Positions 32,341 through 41,173 are shown, numbered from the stretch's first letter. The stretch is DNA of 52,920 nucleotides from Candidatus Nitrosotenuis sp. (GCA_004322465.1 SCVO01000056.1:1-52920); one strand, 5' to 3'. Program-made: numbers and translations. The notes: generated by a model from the letters alone, not told the origin.

Positions 32341-33372
32341 ATGAATGGTAGATCTGTAAAAAAATCAGACGAAATAATCAGTAAAGGGATATCTTTTTCT
32401 GAAAAAAATAATTTCGAAAAGGCAATAACATGTTTTGAGACAGTTCTAGAGAAAGAACCTGACAATTCCAACGCGTTGTACAACAAAGGACTTGCACTGG
32501 GCAAGCTTGGAAGAAACGATGAAGCCCTAACATGTTTTAACAGTGTGCTAGAAAAAGAGCAGGACAACTCCAATGCGTTGTACAACAAAGGACTTGCACT
32601 GGGCAAGCTTGGAAGAAACGATGAGGCGGTATCATGCATAGATAGATCGATAGACATGCAATACAGTAATTCTTTAAATTTGTACGACGAGGGCAACGAG
32701 CTAAAGAGACGTGGTAAATATGATGAGGCGCTTTCTTTTTACACCAAAGCCTTGGAAAACAATCCAAGCAACGTCCGTGCTTTAATCGCAAAGGGCTTTG
32801 TACTTGACTTGCTCGGAGTTCCGCCAAAAGGAGTTACGCCATTTTTTGACAAAGCGCTGGAAATCGATCCAAGTAATGTTGAGCCCCATATTCACAAAGG
32901 CCTCTTGTACAATAGAATAGGAAAACACCAGGAGGCAATAGCATATTTTGAGAAAGCGTTGGAAATTGAGCCCGATAACGTTCGCGCCTTATATAGTAAA
33001 GGAGTAGCCCTGCATTTTTTAAAAAAATATGAAGATGCAGTATCACAGTGCGGCAGGGCACTAGAAATTGATCCAAGACATTCCAAGGCACTAACCACGA
33101 TGGTTTGGGTTTTGGCCCATCAGAAAAAATACGAATCTGCAATGATTTACTGCGATAGAGCTATTGAGGTAGAGCCGGAATACGTGTATGCGCTAAGTTA
33201 CAAGGCCTATTTGCTTTTTGAATCCGGTAGATTGGATGAGGCCTTGAAATATTACAACAGAGCGCTAGAAATTGATCCAAGCAACGCCAGATCATTACAT
33301 TATAAAAACAAAATACTATCCAGAATAGAGAAGAGTAAAAAAGCATCATTCCTTAACAGATTAAGACTTTGA
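32341..33372 (+). CDS. Tetratricopeptide-repeat (TPR) protein
   Basis: About 343 residues from the ATG at 32341, with roughly nine to ten 34-residue TPR units (consensus AxxxxNKGxxLxxLGRxDEAxxxxxxALExxPxN). It has no signal peptide or membrane segment. Units 2 and 3 are nearly identical at DNA level (about 60 bases with single changes), which indicates a recent internal duplication. TPR solenoids mediate protein-protein contacts; the partner is unknown and no neighbour suggests it. Confidence 0.9.
   Translation: MNGRSVKKSDEIISKGISFSEKNNFEKAITCFETVLEKEPDNSNALYNKGLALGKLGRNDEALTCFNSVLEKEQDNSNALYNKGLALGKLGRNDEAVSCIDRSIDMQYSNSLNLYDEGNELKRRGKYDEALSFYTKALENNPSNVRALIAKGFVLDLLGVPPKGVTPFFDKALEIDPSNVEPHIHKGLLYNRIGKHQEAIAYFEKALEIEPDNVRALYSKGVALHFLKKYEDAVSQCGRALEIDPRHSKALTTMVWVLAHQKKYESAMIYCDRAIEVEPEYVYALSYKAYLLFESGRLDEALKYYNRALEIDPSNARSLHYKNKILSRIEKSKKASFLNRLRL
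32470..32629 (+). repeat. Near-identical 102-bp-spaced duplication inside the TPR gene
   Basis: The stretch following AACGCGTTGTACAACAAAGG at about 32470-32527 recurs at about 32572-32629 with only a few base changes (for example AACGCG to AATGCG and GAAGCC to GAGGCG). The period is 102 bp, one 34-residue TPR unit, so the reading frame is kept. The identity of synonymous positions points to recent duplication or gene conversion. Confidence 0.8.
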
Positions 33373-33450
33373 TGTTTCAATAGCTAGTCAGATAGAAATT
33401 CAGCTACAAGTTTGTGGTAATTTCGGTTCAATGGGAATTAAGGGCATTAG

Positions 33451-34980
33451 TTATTTGCTTCCAGGTGTAGTAGCATGGAAATGTTTCAAGTCCTCGCCCG
33501 ATACAAGATCCTCTTCTGGGGGAACATAGTCGTTGACATCGTGTCTTTCTTTGCCCGGCCATTTCTTCTGAGTTGCAAGAGCCACTATGATAAAGAGTGC
33601 AAAAGAAATTGGCGGTGGTATCATTGTATCTAGACCGGCCAACTCAGGTGGGATGACAAAGAACATTAGCAATCGAAGTAACGAGCCAACGATGAGTGAT
33701 ACCAAAGCTGCAGGCATGTTAGATTTTTTCCAGAATAACCCCAATGTCAGTGGGGCAAGAGCTCCAGCAAACACAATATCAAATGCGAGAATCAGATAAA
33801 CTCCCGGTTGCGGTATAAAGTAACCAAGAGTGAGTGCAGATACCATAACTGGGATAACACATAGTCGAGTTATCATGAGCAACTTGGAATCATTCCAAGA
33901 TTCCTTACCTAACAGCCTTCGCCTGATAACTCTTTGAAGTAGGTTCCTAGAAATTACGCTCGATATGGCAAGCAGACCTCCGTTCGCAGTAGACATTGAG
34001 GCTCCAAGCACTCCCATCAGGATTCCTGCGCCTATCGCAAACGGCATATGGTTGAGAGCTAATTCAGGTAGCGCAAGATACGGATCCGTGAGGTCAGGCA
34101 GAAAATGAAATGCTATAATTCCAAGCATGCCAACTGGTATCACAGTAAATAATGTGAGTCCAGCTCCCATGAAAGCTCCTCGACGCACAGTCTTTGGATC
34201 TTTCGCTGCAAATACTCTTTCCATAAAGTCAAGTGCAACTATATCACCTAATCCCAATGCCAGGATTCCAGCCCAATTAATCAAAGCACCGTTTGCAGTG
34301 TCAAACAGTCCAGAAAGATCAAGGTATCCTGCTGGAGCACTAGCTAGTATTGTGTCAAATGAAACACCAGAAAATCCGCCCGCAAAGAAAAGAAATGCCG
34401 CCCAGAAGGAGCCAATTGCGAGGTATATCTGGAAAATATCAGTGTATGCAGAAGCAAATAATCCTCCCGCAATAGTATACGTTAAGACCACCAATGCCGC
34501 AATAATAATACCTAGTAGGAACGGTATCCCCAAGACAGTCTGTAAGATGAAACCACTGGCTGCAAAATTCCCAGCAACTAGTACAACGAAACTTATTATC
34601 ATCAAGACTCCAGAAATTCCTTCCGAGGCATTTCCAAATCTTCTGAAATAATAGTCAGGCAAAGTAAACATGGACATTTTGTTGAGCTTTTTTCCATAAA
34701 ACGCGCCGGTGAGAATAAGGCAAATACCCAGCCCAATCGGTATCACAGCTCCTGCCCAGAAACCATATTGGTAAATGAGTGCAACAGCCCCAAGTGACGA
34801 ATTGCCATCAACTGATTGTGCCACAAGCATTGTCCCAACCATAAATAAGGGCAGGCTTTTCCCCGCAACGATTAATCTTCTACCGCTTTTTTGTACAAGC
34901 TTGTATGTCAGAGTCCCAATTACTAATGATGCGACAAGAAAACCAATTACGGCCACCCCATAACCGTTTATCTCCACCAT
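33451..34980 (-). CDS. Sodium/solute symporter (SSS family)
   Basis: 509 residues with about 13 membrane helices. SSS features are the first-helix region GFLVASLVIGTLTYKLV, VAQSVDGNSSLGAVALIYQYG in part (near 53-73), TYTIAGGLFASAYTDIFQ (the usual GGxxAVxxTDxxQ signature), and GASMSTANGGLLAISSVISRNL in part (the usual ASxMSTaxsxLl). The substrate is unknown; urea (Dur3-like), polyamines or amino acids are candidates in this nitrogen-centred window, but Dur3 proteins are usually longer. The promoter region contains two copies of an operator-like repeat. Confidence 0.88.
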   Translation of the reverse strand: MVEINGYGVAVIGFLVASLVIGTLTYKLVQKSGRRLIVAGKSLPLFMVGTMLVAQSVDGNSSLGAVALIYQYGFWAGAVIPIGLGICLILTGAFYGKKLNKMSMFTLPDYYFRRFGNASEGISGVLMIISFVVLVAGNFAASGFILQTVLGIPFLLGIIIAALVVLTYTIAGGLFASAYTDIFQIYLAIGSFWAAFLFFAGGFSGVSFDTILASAPAGYLDLSGLFDTANGALINWAGILALGLGDIVALDFMERVFAAKDPKTVRRGAFMGAGLTLFTVIPVGMLGIIAFHFLPDLTDPYLALPELALNHMPFAIGAGILMGVLGASMSTANGGLLAISSVISRNLLQRVIRRRLLGKESWNDSKLLMITRLCVIPVMVSALTLGYFIPQPGVYLILAFDIVFAGALAPLTLGLFWKKSNMPAALVSLIVGSLLRLLMFFVIPPELAGLDTMIPPPISFALFIIVALATQKKWPGKERHDVNDYVPPEEDLVSGEDLKHFHATTPGSK

Positions 34981-35503
34981 GACTTTGCGTTAAATTAAAA
35001 ATTATTTAAGCATTAAAAAAATTAAGTATTATACGTTTTATGATTGTAAAATAATACAAAGAACACATCTTTATTAGAAAAAAATACAATAATTACCAAA
35101 AAATTACGTATTATACGTTTTATAAGTAAAAACAATATCATTGCACAATTTACCAGGAAAAAAATTCAGATAATTACTAAAGAATGGCAATATGAAAAAG
35201 AAGACTGCCTATTTTTTGCTCCAGATTGCGCAGCAGAAGACTTGTAGATATGTGGTCCAATGGCTTCTCTTCATGAGATAATGTCAAAGATCTTGCAGTT
35301 TAAGAACAGTATGAATTTGACTAATGGATCAGACACAGTATCAGATAACGCAAAGTAAAACACAATCAAGATTTTGTTGAAAATTAATTTTTGAAAAAAT
35401 GCTGTTGCTTAGCACTGTAACATGAATGCCAATATGCTTTGGATTTTTAGCAGTTAAATTTTTGGCAGATATACTTTAATATTTTAAGAAACACCTCAAT
35501 TGA
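34981..35503. promoter_or_regulatory. Long divergent intergenic region with 16-bp direct repeats
   Basis: A 523-bp AT-rich gap between the SSS symporter (minus) and the chaperonin (plus), with no convincing gene. GTATTATACGTTTTAT occurs perfectly at 35026-35041 and 35109-35124; in the second copy the left part is extended to the palindrome CGTATTATACG (35108-35118). Both lie upstream of the symporter start (34980). The chaperonin has a TATA-like ACTTTAATATTTTAAG at about 35470-35485. Confidence 0.55.
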
Positions 35504-37198
35504 ATGAAGTATCCCGGTCTACTCAATCATGATACAGCGCGGGTCGGAACAGAAGAATCCAGAAAATTAAATTTGATTGTGGGCGGAATGGTTACGGATG
35601 TAATCAAGACATCACTTGGCCCTCGTGGGATGGAAAAAGTTTTCATCGATATTCTTGGCGAGGATACCATCACAAAACACGGCGGAGCATTTTTGAGAAA
35701 AATTGATGTTAAGCATCCGGTGGCAAAAGCCATCATCGAGGGAGTCAACACGGTTGATACTCATGTGGGCGATGGGACCGTCTCTACAGCCATCTTAATT
35801 GGAATGTTACTGAAAAAATCACAAGAGTTACTAAAGATGGAAATAGCGCCGGCGACAATTATCAGGGGTTATGAGAAAGGTTTAGAATTTGCATTAGACG
35901 TCCTTGATGAAATTAAGAAGGAAAAAAGTACTACCGACAGAAAAATCATGTCTAATCTTGTCACATCATGCTTAACAGGAAAGGCGATGACTAGTTTGGT
36001 ACCTGAGGACGTATCCATTACGGATCTAATTGTAGATGCAGTTTGCAGCGTGGCCAATTTACACAAAAAAGAGATAGACGTAGACGACATAAAGATTGAG
36101 GAAAAAGCAGGAAATGCGAACAGCATTCAACTGGTAAGAGGAACTGTAATCGACAAGACGATTGATAATGCAGCCATGCCGCGAAGTATCGAAAACGCAA
36201 AAATCCTCCTATTAAATGAGCCCCTAGAAATGATGCGCCCAAAAACAGACGAACAAATCGAAATAAACTCACCTGAGCAGATGATGCTTTTTCTGAATCA
36301 GGAAACAGTAGACATTCGTGCAAAGGTAAAAAAAATTGTCGACTCCGGAGCTAACGTCGTAATATCCAGAAAGGGAATCAACGCCATCGCGCAGGAATAT
36401 CTCTCAAAAGAAGGAATAATGTCCATGCGGAGAGTAAAGATGAACGACCTTTCATGGCTTGAAAGATCCACAGGGGCTAAAACGTGCGAGAGTTTAGAGA
36501 ATATTTCCAAGGATGAGATAGGATTTGCAAGAAAAGTATACGAGAAAAACGTTGGCGGCGACAAGATGGTGTTCATAGAAGGAGGCATAAACCCCAAATC
36601 CGTAACTATTTTGCTGAGATGCAACTCCAAGCGCTATCTTGACGAGTTTCATAGGAACACGTTGAACGCGATTTATGTCCTACGGAACTTTATCGAGAGC
36701 TCGTTCATTGTTCGCGGCGGAGGTTCGACTGAGGCGATTATCGCAGACAGAATCAGAGAACGGAGCACATCAATTACAGGGCGGGAACAGATTGTGATTG
36801 AAAGATTTGCCGAATCCATTGAGGAAATCCCAATAACCCTGGCAAGAAACGTAGGCATGGATCCAATAGATACACTGACTCAGCTGAGAGCAAGGTATGC
36901 AAACAGTGACAAGGGCATACTCAAATGGTACGGCATAGATTCTGAAAAAAGAAAGGTTTCAGAAATATTTCCAAACGAGGTCATTGAGACATCAGTAGTA
37001 AAACAACAGATGATCAAAACAGGAGTTGCAGTAACTAACATGATACTAAATGTCAATGACATATTCATGAAGGATGAAATCGACAATACGCACTGCCATA
37101 TTGATGGAACAGTTCATGCGCATCATGATGGTGGAAAAGCACACAACCACTTTGAGCAAGAGGGGTTAGAACAACGACAAATGCACCACTACTACTAA
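35504..37198 (+). CDS. Divergent group II chaperonin (thermosome-like) with His-rich tail
   Basis: 564 residues over the full Cpn60/TCP-1 length. GPRGMEK (39-45) and GDGTV (89-93, D90) match the ATP site. However ITKDG/VTNDG is ITKHG (His59 in place of the Asp equivalent to GroEL D52), and the Asp equivalent to GroEL D398 is N388 (NTLNAIYV where thermosome has ITDSLHVV-type). Both positions are needed for ATP hydrolysis in known chaperonins. The tail (527-564) has nine His and one Cys (THCHIDGTVHAHHDGGKAH, then HNHF and MHHYY) instead of the GGM-rich end of thermosomes. It is probably a paralogue with slow or no ATPase, perhaps a subunit of a mixed ring or a metal-linked chaperone. Confidence 0.9.
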   Translation: MKYPGLLNHDTARVGTEESRKLNLIVGGMVTDVIKTSLGPRGMEKVFIDILGEDTITKHGGAFLRKIDVKHPVAKAIIEGVNTVDTHVGDGTVSTAILIGMLLKKSQELLKMEIAPATIIRGYEKGLEFALDVLDEIKKEKSTTDRKIMSNLVTSCLTGKAMTSLVPEDVSITDLIVDAVCSVANLHKKEIDVDDIKIEEKAGNANSIQLVRGTVIDKTIDNAAMPRSIENAKILLLNEPLEMMRPKTDEQIEINSPEQMMLFLNQETVDIRAKVKKIVDSGANVVISRKGINAIAQEYLSKEGIMSMRRVKMNDLSWLERSTGAKTCESLENISKDEIGFARKVYEKNVGGDKMVFIEGGINPKSVTILLRCNSKRYLDEFHRNTLNAIYVLRNFIESSFIVRGGGSTEAIIADRIRERSTSITGREQIVIERFAESIEEIPITLARNVGMDPIDTLTQLRARYANSDKGILKWYGIDSEKRKVSEIFPNEVIETSVVKQQMIKTGVAVTNMILNVNDIFMKDEIDNTHCHIDGTVHAHHDGGKAHNHFEQEGLEQRQMHHYY

Positions 37199-37257
37199 AA
37201 TCAAAAAATACTGCCATAACAAAGGTTTAAGATTCAAATCAATAGAAGAAATGAGCC

Positions 37258-37491
37258 ATGGGTATTGAGAATGACAATTTGGCAAGATATGATGATATTT
37301 TTGGTTTCATAAACGAGCACAAGCCGGACTGGGAGAGACTGATAGACGGCGATAAGGTCAAAATTAAGACTAATGAGCATACGGTAAAACTTGAATTTCT
37401 GGAGCAGCTAAAGAAAAAATATGACCTCAGGGTCACCGAAGTGTCATTTTCCGATTATTATGGCATTGTATTTGCAATAGAAAGACAGTAG
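37258..37491 (+). CDS. Small acidic protein, unknown function
   Basis: 77 residues: helix DDIFGFINEHKPDWERLI, then strand DKVKIKTNEHTVKLEFLEQL in part, helix LKKKYDLRV and strand TEVSFSDYYGIVFAIERQ. Soluble, with no cysteines and no motif known to me. It follows the chaperonin by 59 bp on the same strand and may share its transcript. The ATG at 37258 is the only good start. Confidence 0.65.
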   Translation: MGIENDNLARYDDIFGFINEHKPDWERLIDGDKVKIKTNEHTVKLEFLEQLKKKYDLRVTEVSFSDYYGIVFAIERQ

Positions 37492-37572
37492 AAAATTAAT
37501 TTTCTGCCGAGATACAGTTTGTTGATATTTTTTGTTGAAACAGATTTTTGTCAACAAGTTGCTTTTAGAATT

Positions 37573-37620
37573 ATTCGTAATGTACGAATATCATGTCTAA
37601 AACACTACAGGTATTATACC
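37573..37620. promoter_or_regulatory. Two palindromes upstream of the UspA gene
   Basis: ATTCGTA-ATG-TACGAAT (37573-37589) is a perfect 7-3-7 palindrome. GGTATTATACC (37610-37620) is another and contains the same GTATTATAC core seen at 35026 and 35109. Both lie within 105 bp of the UspA start at 37676. Operator roles are inferred. Confidence 0.45.
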
Positions 37621-37675
37621 GGTAACAAATTTTGCAAGAGCAACATATTTAGATAAAAGAGACTTTCTTTTCAGC

Positions 37676-38086
37676 ATGAAACCAATCAAGAAAATTCTTG
37701 TTGCAGTTGGAAACGAATCTAGTTTAAACAGATGTTTGAATGTGGCAATTCCAATAGCTAAGGGCATTGGTGCCTCGATTACAGGAATTTACGTTCTCGC
37801 TCCTTATCCTAGAAACCTGTATGTTGCTTTAGAACAGCGTTGGAGAAAACATGAAAAGGAAAACGCTGAAAAGTATTTGGAAATCGCAAAAGAAAAGTGC
37901 AAAGAAAATGGAATAGAATTTGCGCAGATTATTGCAAAAGGACAGCCAAGAGAAACACTGTTAGAACATGAAAAAGAATTCGATCTCATTGTGTTGGGCA
38001 GAGCTGATTGGGGCTCTAAATTGCTCGGCAGTGTCTCAAATGGTGTTGTGTCTAATTCAAAAAAAGACGTTCTGCTCGTAAAATAA
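37676..38086 (+). CDS. Universal stress protein (UspA family)
   Basis: 136 residues with the UspA Rossmann-like fold: start IKKILVAVGNESSLNRCLNVA in part, SITGIYVLAPYP, and a C-terminal VLGRADWGSKLLGSVSNGVV, the variant of the G-2x-G-9x-G-S/T ATP-binding motif. It may bind ATP or be a stress-linked sensor. Upstream lie two palindromes, so expression may be controlled. It converges with a deoxyhypusine synthase gene. Confidence 0.92.
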   Translation: MKPIKKILVAVGNESSLNRCLNVAIPIAKGIGASITGIYVLAPYPRNLYVALEQRWRKHEKENAEKYLEIAKEKCKENGIEFAQIIAKGQPRETLLEHEKEFDLIVLGRADWGSKLLGSVSNGVVSNSKKDVLLVK

Positions 38087-38108
38087 CTTGTTCGTAATTC
38101 CCTCTTAG

Positions 38109-39044
38109 CTATTTTATTCTAGCAAGAAGTGCGGAATAAAGAAACGGCAAGATTGTAGTTATCTCAGCATGTATCGTAGTTTGTTTTGCATTCTGGGTAA
38201 CCTTGCCCCATGAAATTGCCTCTCTTACCAGGGCACCGCTCAGGCTTCCGTCAAATTCCTGCGCAGTGGTAATGTAGACAGCATAGTCAAGTCCATCCCG
38301 GTATTGGTTCCACCAAAGAGTATGGTGTTTTGATATACCGCCGCCTAGCATAAGGGCGCCCGATTTTTTTGCTTTAAAAATAAGTGACGATAAAACCTCG
38401 CTATCAGCTACAACGTTGAGTTTGAAATCACTGTGTTTTTGGGTAAACATCCAGATCTGACTACCTACCGCGCCATCTACGATTCCAGGCACTATCACAG
38501 GTATGTTGTTCTTGTATGCCCAATACAGGAACGAGCCCTCGCCTAGGTTTTCGCCTATCATTCTTGTAATGTCTGCAGTAGACATTTCTTTTCTGCCGGA
38601 TTTGTAAGCTGCCTCTAAGAACATCTGCATCTTTTCTTCGATTATTGGCCCATAGCTTTCCATAGGGACAAGCACGTTGCCCAATCTGTGGATGTTCTTT
38701 TCTAAGAGCTCCGCATCATCCAGGGTAAATGATCCTTCCAGATAATTTGAAAAATATCTTGCAATATCGTGATCTAGTGCACCACATGTAGTAATGACAA
38801 CATCAAACATTTTTTTCTTAAGCATGTCAGCGATTATTCCTCGAAGGCCAGTAGATGTAATCGCTGCGACAAACGAAAGAAACTTGACACAGTCCTTATC
38901 ATTCATCATTGTCGAGAGAATTTCAAGGCCTTCAGCAAGATTTCGCGATTCAAAACCGCCTGATGTTGATAGCTGATCAAAGATACTTTGAATATTATCG
39001 CCATTTTTTATTGAAATATCTTTTACTGCTCTGTTATGTTCCAT
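38109..39044 (-). CDS. dys: Deoxyhypusine synthase (paralogue 1)
   Basis: 311 residues. The family fold is seen in GLRGIIADMLKKKMFDVVITTCGALDHDIAR in part (about 68-98), GGGISKHHTLWWNQYRDGLDY in part (about 235-255), and the catalytic lysine in VREAISWGKV. It transfers the butylamine part of spermidine to a lysine of aIF5A using NAD. A TATA box (TTTATACTAC, about 39062-39071) gives a leaderless start. It stands back-to-back with the arginine decarboxylase gene, 90 bp apart. A second paralogue follows at 39717-40793; which of the two acts on aIF5A is not clear. Confidence 0.92.
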   Translation of the reverse strand: MEHNRAVKDISIKNGDNIQSIFDQLSTSGGFESRNLAEGLEILSTMMNDKDCVKFLSFVAAITSTGLRGIIADMLKKKMFDVVITTCGALDHDIARYFSNYLEGSFTLDDAELLEKNIHRLGNVLVPMESYGPIIEEKMQMFLEAAYKSGRKEMSTADITRMIGENLGEGSFLYWAYKNNIPVIVPGIVDGAVGSQIWMFTQKHSDFKLNVVADSEVLSSLIFKAKKSGALMLGGGISKHHTLWWNQYRDGLDYAVYITTAQEFDGSLSGALVREAISWGKVTQNAKQTTIHAEITTILPFLYSALLARIK

Positions 39045-39134
39045 TCTGTTCTAATTTGGCTTGTAGTATAAATTTCTTGAAATTTCATTTTTTCCCTAAA
39101 AAGATTTTATATACCATTCAGGCCTACTTGTGGG
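39045..39134. promoter_or_regulatory. Divergent promoter of dys paralogue 1 and pdaD
   Basis: A 90-bp gap with a TATA box for each side: GTAGTATAAATT (39063-39074, read as AATTTATACTAC on the minus strand) for dys, and TTTTATATACC (about 39105-39115) for pdaD. Both are about 20-30 bases from their start codons, so both mRNAs are probably leaderless. Confidence 0.6.
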
Positions 39135-39686
39135 ATGCTGGATCTGGTTCCCAAAAAAATGTTCTTCACAAAAGGCAAAGGAGTGCATCAGGATCAGCTT
39201 ACAAGCTTTGAGTATGCGTTACGGGATGCTGGCATTCCAAACACGAACTTGGTGCTAGTTTCAAGCATACTTCCACCAGGAGCGGAAATAATTTCTCGTG
39301 CAGAGGGATTAAAGATGATACGTCCAGGCAGCGTACAATTTGTCATCTATGCGCGCCAACAGTCCAATGAACCTCACAGGTTGATGGCAGCTTCGGTAGG
39401 GTTGGCAGAGCCAGTGAACAAGAAAAGATGGGGATATCTATCAGAGTACCACTCTTTTGGAGAAACTGAAAAAGAAGCCGGCGATTATGCCGAAGACATT
39501 GCAGCCCAGATGTTAGCCTCATCTCTAGGAATACCATTCGATGTTGACAAGAACTGGGACGAAAAAAGGCACCAATGGAAAGTCTCTAAGCAGATATACA
39601 GAACCAGAAACATAACTCAGAGCGCAGTCGGAGATCTAAAGGAAAGATGGACTACAGTTTTTGCAGCAGCAGTCTTGATACTCTGA
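39135..39686 (+). CDS. pdaD: Pyruvoyl-dependent arginine decarboxylase
   Basis: 183 residues. The self-cleavage site is LVSSILPPGAEI with S43-S44, where S44 would become the pyruvoyl group. Additional features are YALRDAGIPNTNLV and EAGDYAEDIAAQMLASSLG. It decarboxylates arginine to agmatine, the first step of polyamine formation in archaea. Agmatine would be the substrate of the ureohydrolase at 29.4-30.6 kb. Its location between two deoxyhypusine synthase genes links it to spermidine use. The C-terminus is complete (FAAAVLIL). Confidence 0.95.
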   Translation: MLDLVPKKMFFTKGKGVHQDQLTSFEYALRDAGIPNTNLVLVSSILPPGAEIISRAEGLKMIRPGSVQFVIYARQQSNEPHRLMAASVGLAEPVNKKRWGYLSEYHSFGETEKEAGDYAEDIAAQMLASSLGIPFDVDKNWDEKRHQWKVSKQIYRTRNITQSAVGDLKERWTTVFAAAVLIL

Positions 39687-39716
39687 ATAATTTTATAAGA
39701 AAAGACGAACAGGCAA

Positions 39717-40793
39717 TTATGGCTGCTTTAATTTATTTTTGTTAAAATAGGTCTCAGAAAGATCCTCGTAATATTGTCCTAATTTCTTGTACAGTCGTTT
39801 TGGTTTTCGTGGGCTTTCCATACTAAGCGCATACAAGCACAAGACAGGAAACGCTATTGTGGCGTCGGCATAGACTACAATTACATCTTCGTGAGAATCC
39901 TTTACTTTTCCCCAAGACTTGCCTTCTTGAAGGGTAGCCCCAGACAGGCCTCCGGTATCTGGCCTAGCATCAGTAATTTGGATAATGTAATTCTGTCCTC
40001 CATGACCAAGGCCCAAGATCTGGTCCAATAACGGACCAGTCTGCTGTGCAGTGTTTTTTGGGACGCCGCCGCCTATCTCTACAATTCCCGCTTTTTTCGA
40101 ATTATATAAAATCGCTGCCTGCTCAATTATCTCCCTTACAAAGTCAAGCGAAAACGGCTTGTTGGCAAGTCTGAGGGGCGCCAGATCAAGGGCAAGTGAA
40201 GAATCCTTCAGTGTTGAAATGTAAAGCGGCACGTCATGATCATATGCAGAGACAACAAAACTTCTTTCTGGATGTTTTGAGTGCTCCTTTGAATATTTGC
40301 CCATCCAGTTTGCAAACTCCGCAGTGGTGAATGGTTTTTCAAACAGATTGTTTTCAAACATTTTTTGCACGATTGTATCCTGTTTTTTCAGTGTTTCCTC
40401 GCCTTTGATGTAGACGTCCCTTATCCTGACAATGTCTTTCTGATACAGGATCATGTCATCTACCTCAAAATGCCCTTGTTTTACGGGTAAATTCCATGCA
40501 AAATGATCTTCGTGGTACAGATTGGAGCCTGTAGATATTATCCAGTCAACAAACCCCTTTTCGATTAGAGATTTGAATAAACCGCCAAATCCGACTGGCG
40601 TCATGGCGCCAGCAATGGTAAGACAAATTGTTGCATCATCCTCAATCATCTTGCGGAATAATTTTGCAGCTTCCCCAAGCTGTCTTGCGTTGTAACCTGA
40701 GCTCGCATAAATTTCGACAAGATCATCAATTTTCATGTCAGGATTAACTTCTATGTGAGGAATGTTTTTTCCACGGAAATTGTGATAATCCAT
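39717..40793 (-). CDS. Deoxyhypusine synthase-like protein (paralogue 2)
   Basis: 358 residues, about 47 longer than paralogue 1 and clearly related: VGFGGLFKSLIEKGFVDWIISTGSNLYHEDH in part, EIGGGVPKNTAQQTGPLLDQ and the lysine-bearing LQEGKSWGKV. The catalytic lysine is kept. It has an extended C-terminus (PKRLYKKLGQYYEDLSETYF). Such long paralogues are widespread in bacteria and archaea and some relatives make homospermidine instead of modifying a protein. It may act on a free diamine here. It converges with pdaD. Confidence 0.88.
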   Translation of the reverse strand: MDYHNFRGKNIPHIEVNPDMKIDDLVEIYASSGYNARQLGEAAKLFRKMIEDDATICLTIAGAMTPVGFGGLFKSLIEKGFVDWIISTGSNLYHEDHFAWNLPVKQGHFEVDDMILYQKDIVRIRDVYIKGEETLKKQDTIVQKMFENNLFEKPFTTAEFANWMGKYSKEHSKHPERSFVVSAYDHDVPLYISTLKDSSLALDLAPLRLANKPFSLDFVREIIEQAAILYNSKKAGIVEIGGGVPKNTAQQTGPLLDQILGLGHGGQNYIIQITDARPDTGGLSGATLQEGKSWGKVKDSHEDVIVVYADATIAFPVLCLYALSMESPRKPKRLYKKLGQYYEDLSETYFNKNKLKQP

Positions 40794-41050
40794 ATCCCAT
40801 AACCAAGATTCTACTAGATAATATATCTAATGCTGTCAATTATTTTGATAAAATTTTATTGGACAAAGAGTACACATTAAAAACAATTGCAAAAAATTTG
40901 CAGTGAAAAATCATTAGCGATCTCAGATCCAGGTAATTTTTGTAATTAATTTCTAAATATTCAGATAATTAGTCAACTGAAATTTGGTAAATTACGTATA
41001 CTGGAAAGTTATAGGATGTGGATCGTCGCAATAAAGATCCGTGTGAAATT
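40794..41050. other. AT-rich intergenic region with no clear gene
   Basis: No credible reading frame was seen. The stretch holds the promoter of the dys paralogue 2 gene (start 40793). GGTAAATTACGTATAC (about 40988-41003) is related to the AAGTAAATTACA copies at 30676-30755 and to the GTAT/ATAC motif. No structured RNA was found. Confidence 0.35.
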
Positions 41051-41173
41051 CTAATCGAATTTTATTTCTTCTTGTTGCGCTGACGCATTACAGTGTGCGC
41101 ATTTTTCCGATGAGGTTTTGAAATATACCATGTGGCATTGTTTGCAGGCTCTCAGATCACTTAGTTTAACCAT
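41051..41173 (-). CDS. Mini zinc-ribbon protein (40 aa)
   Basis: ATG is the complement of 41171-41173, TAG the complement of 41051-41053. It starts MVKLSDLRACKQCHMVYFKT and has two CxxC pairs, CKQC (10-13) and CAHC (25-28), a compact zinc ribbon with TSSEK between them. The layout is that of the archaeal Spt4/transcription-factor type ribbon, though it is much too short for either to be asserted; Spt4/RpoE2-like proteins often begin with an almost identical ACKxCxxx-type motif. It could be the archaeal Spt4 (RpoE2) homologue. Confidence 0.6.
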   Translation of the reverse strand: MVKLSDLRACKQCHMVYFKTSSEKCAHCNASAQQEEIKFD

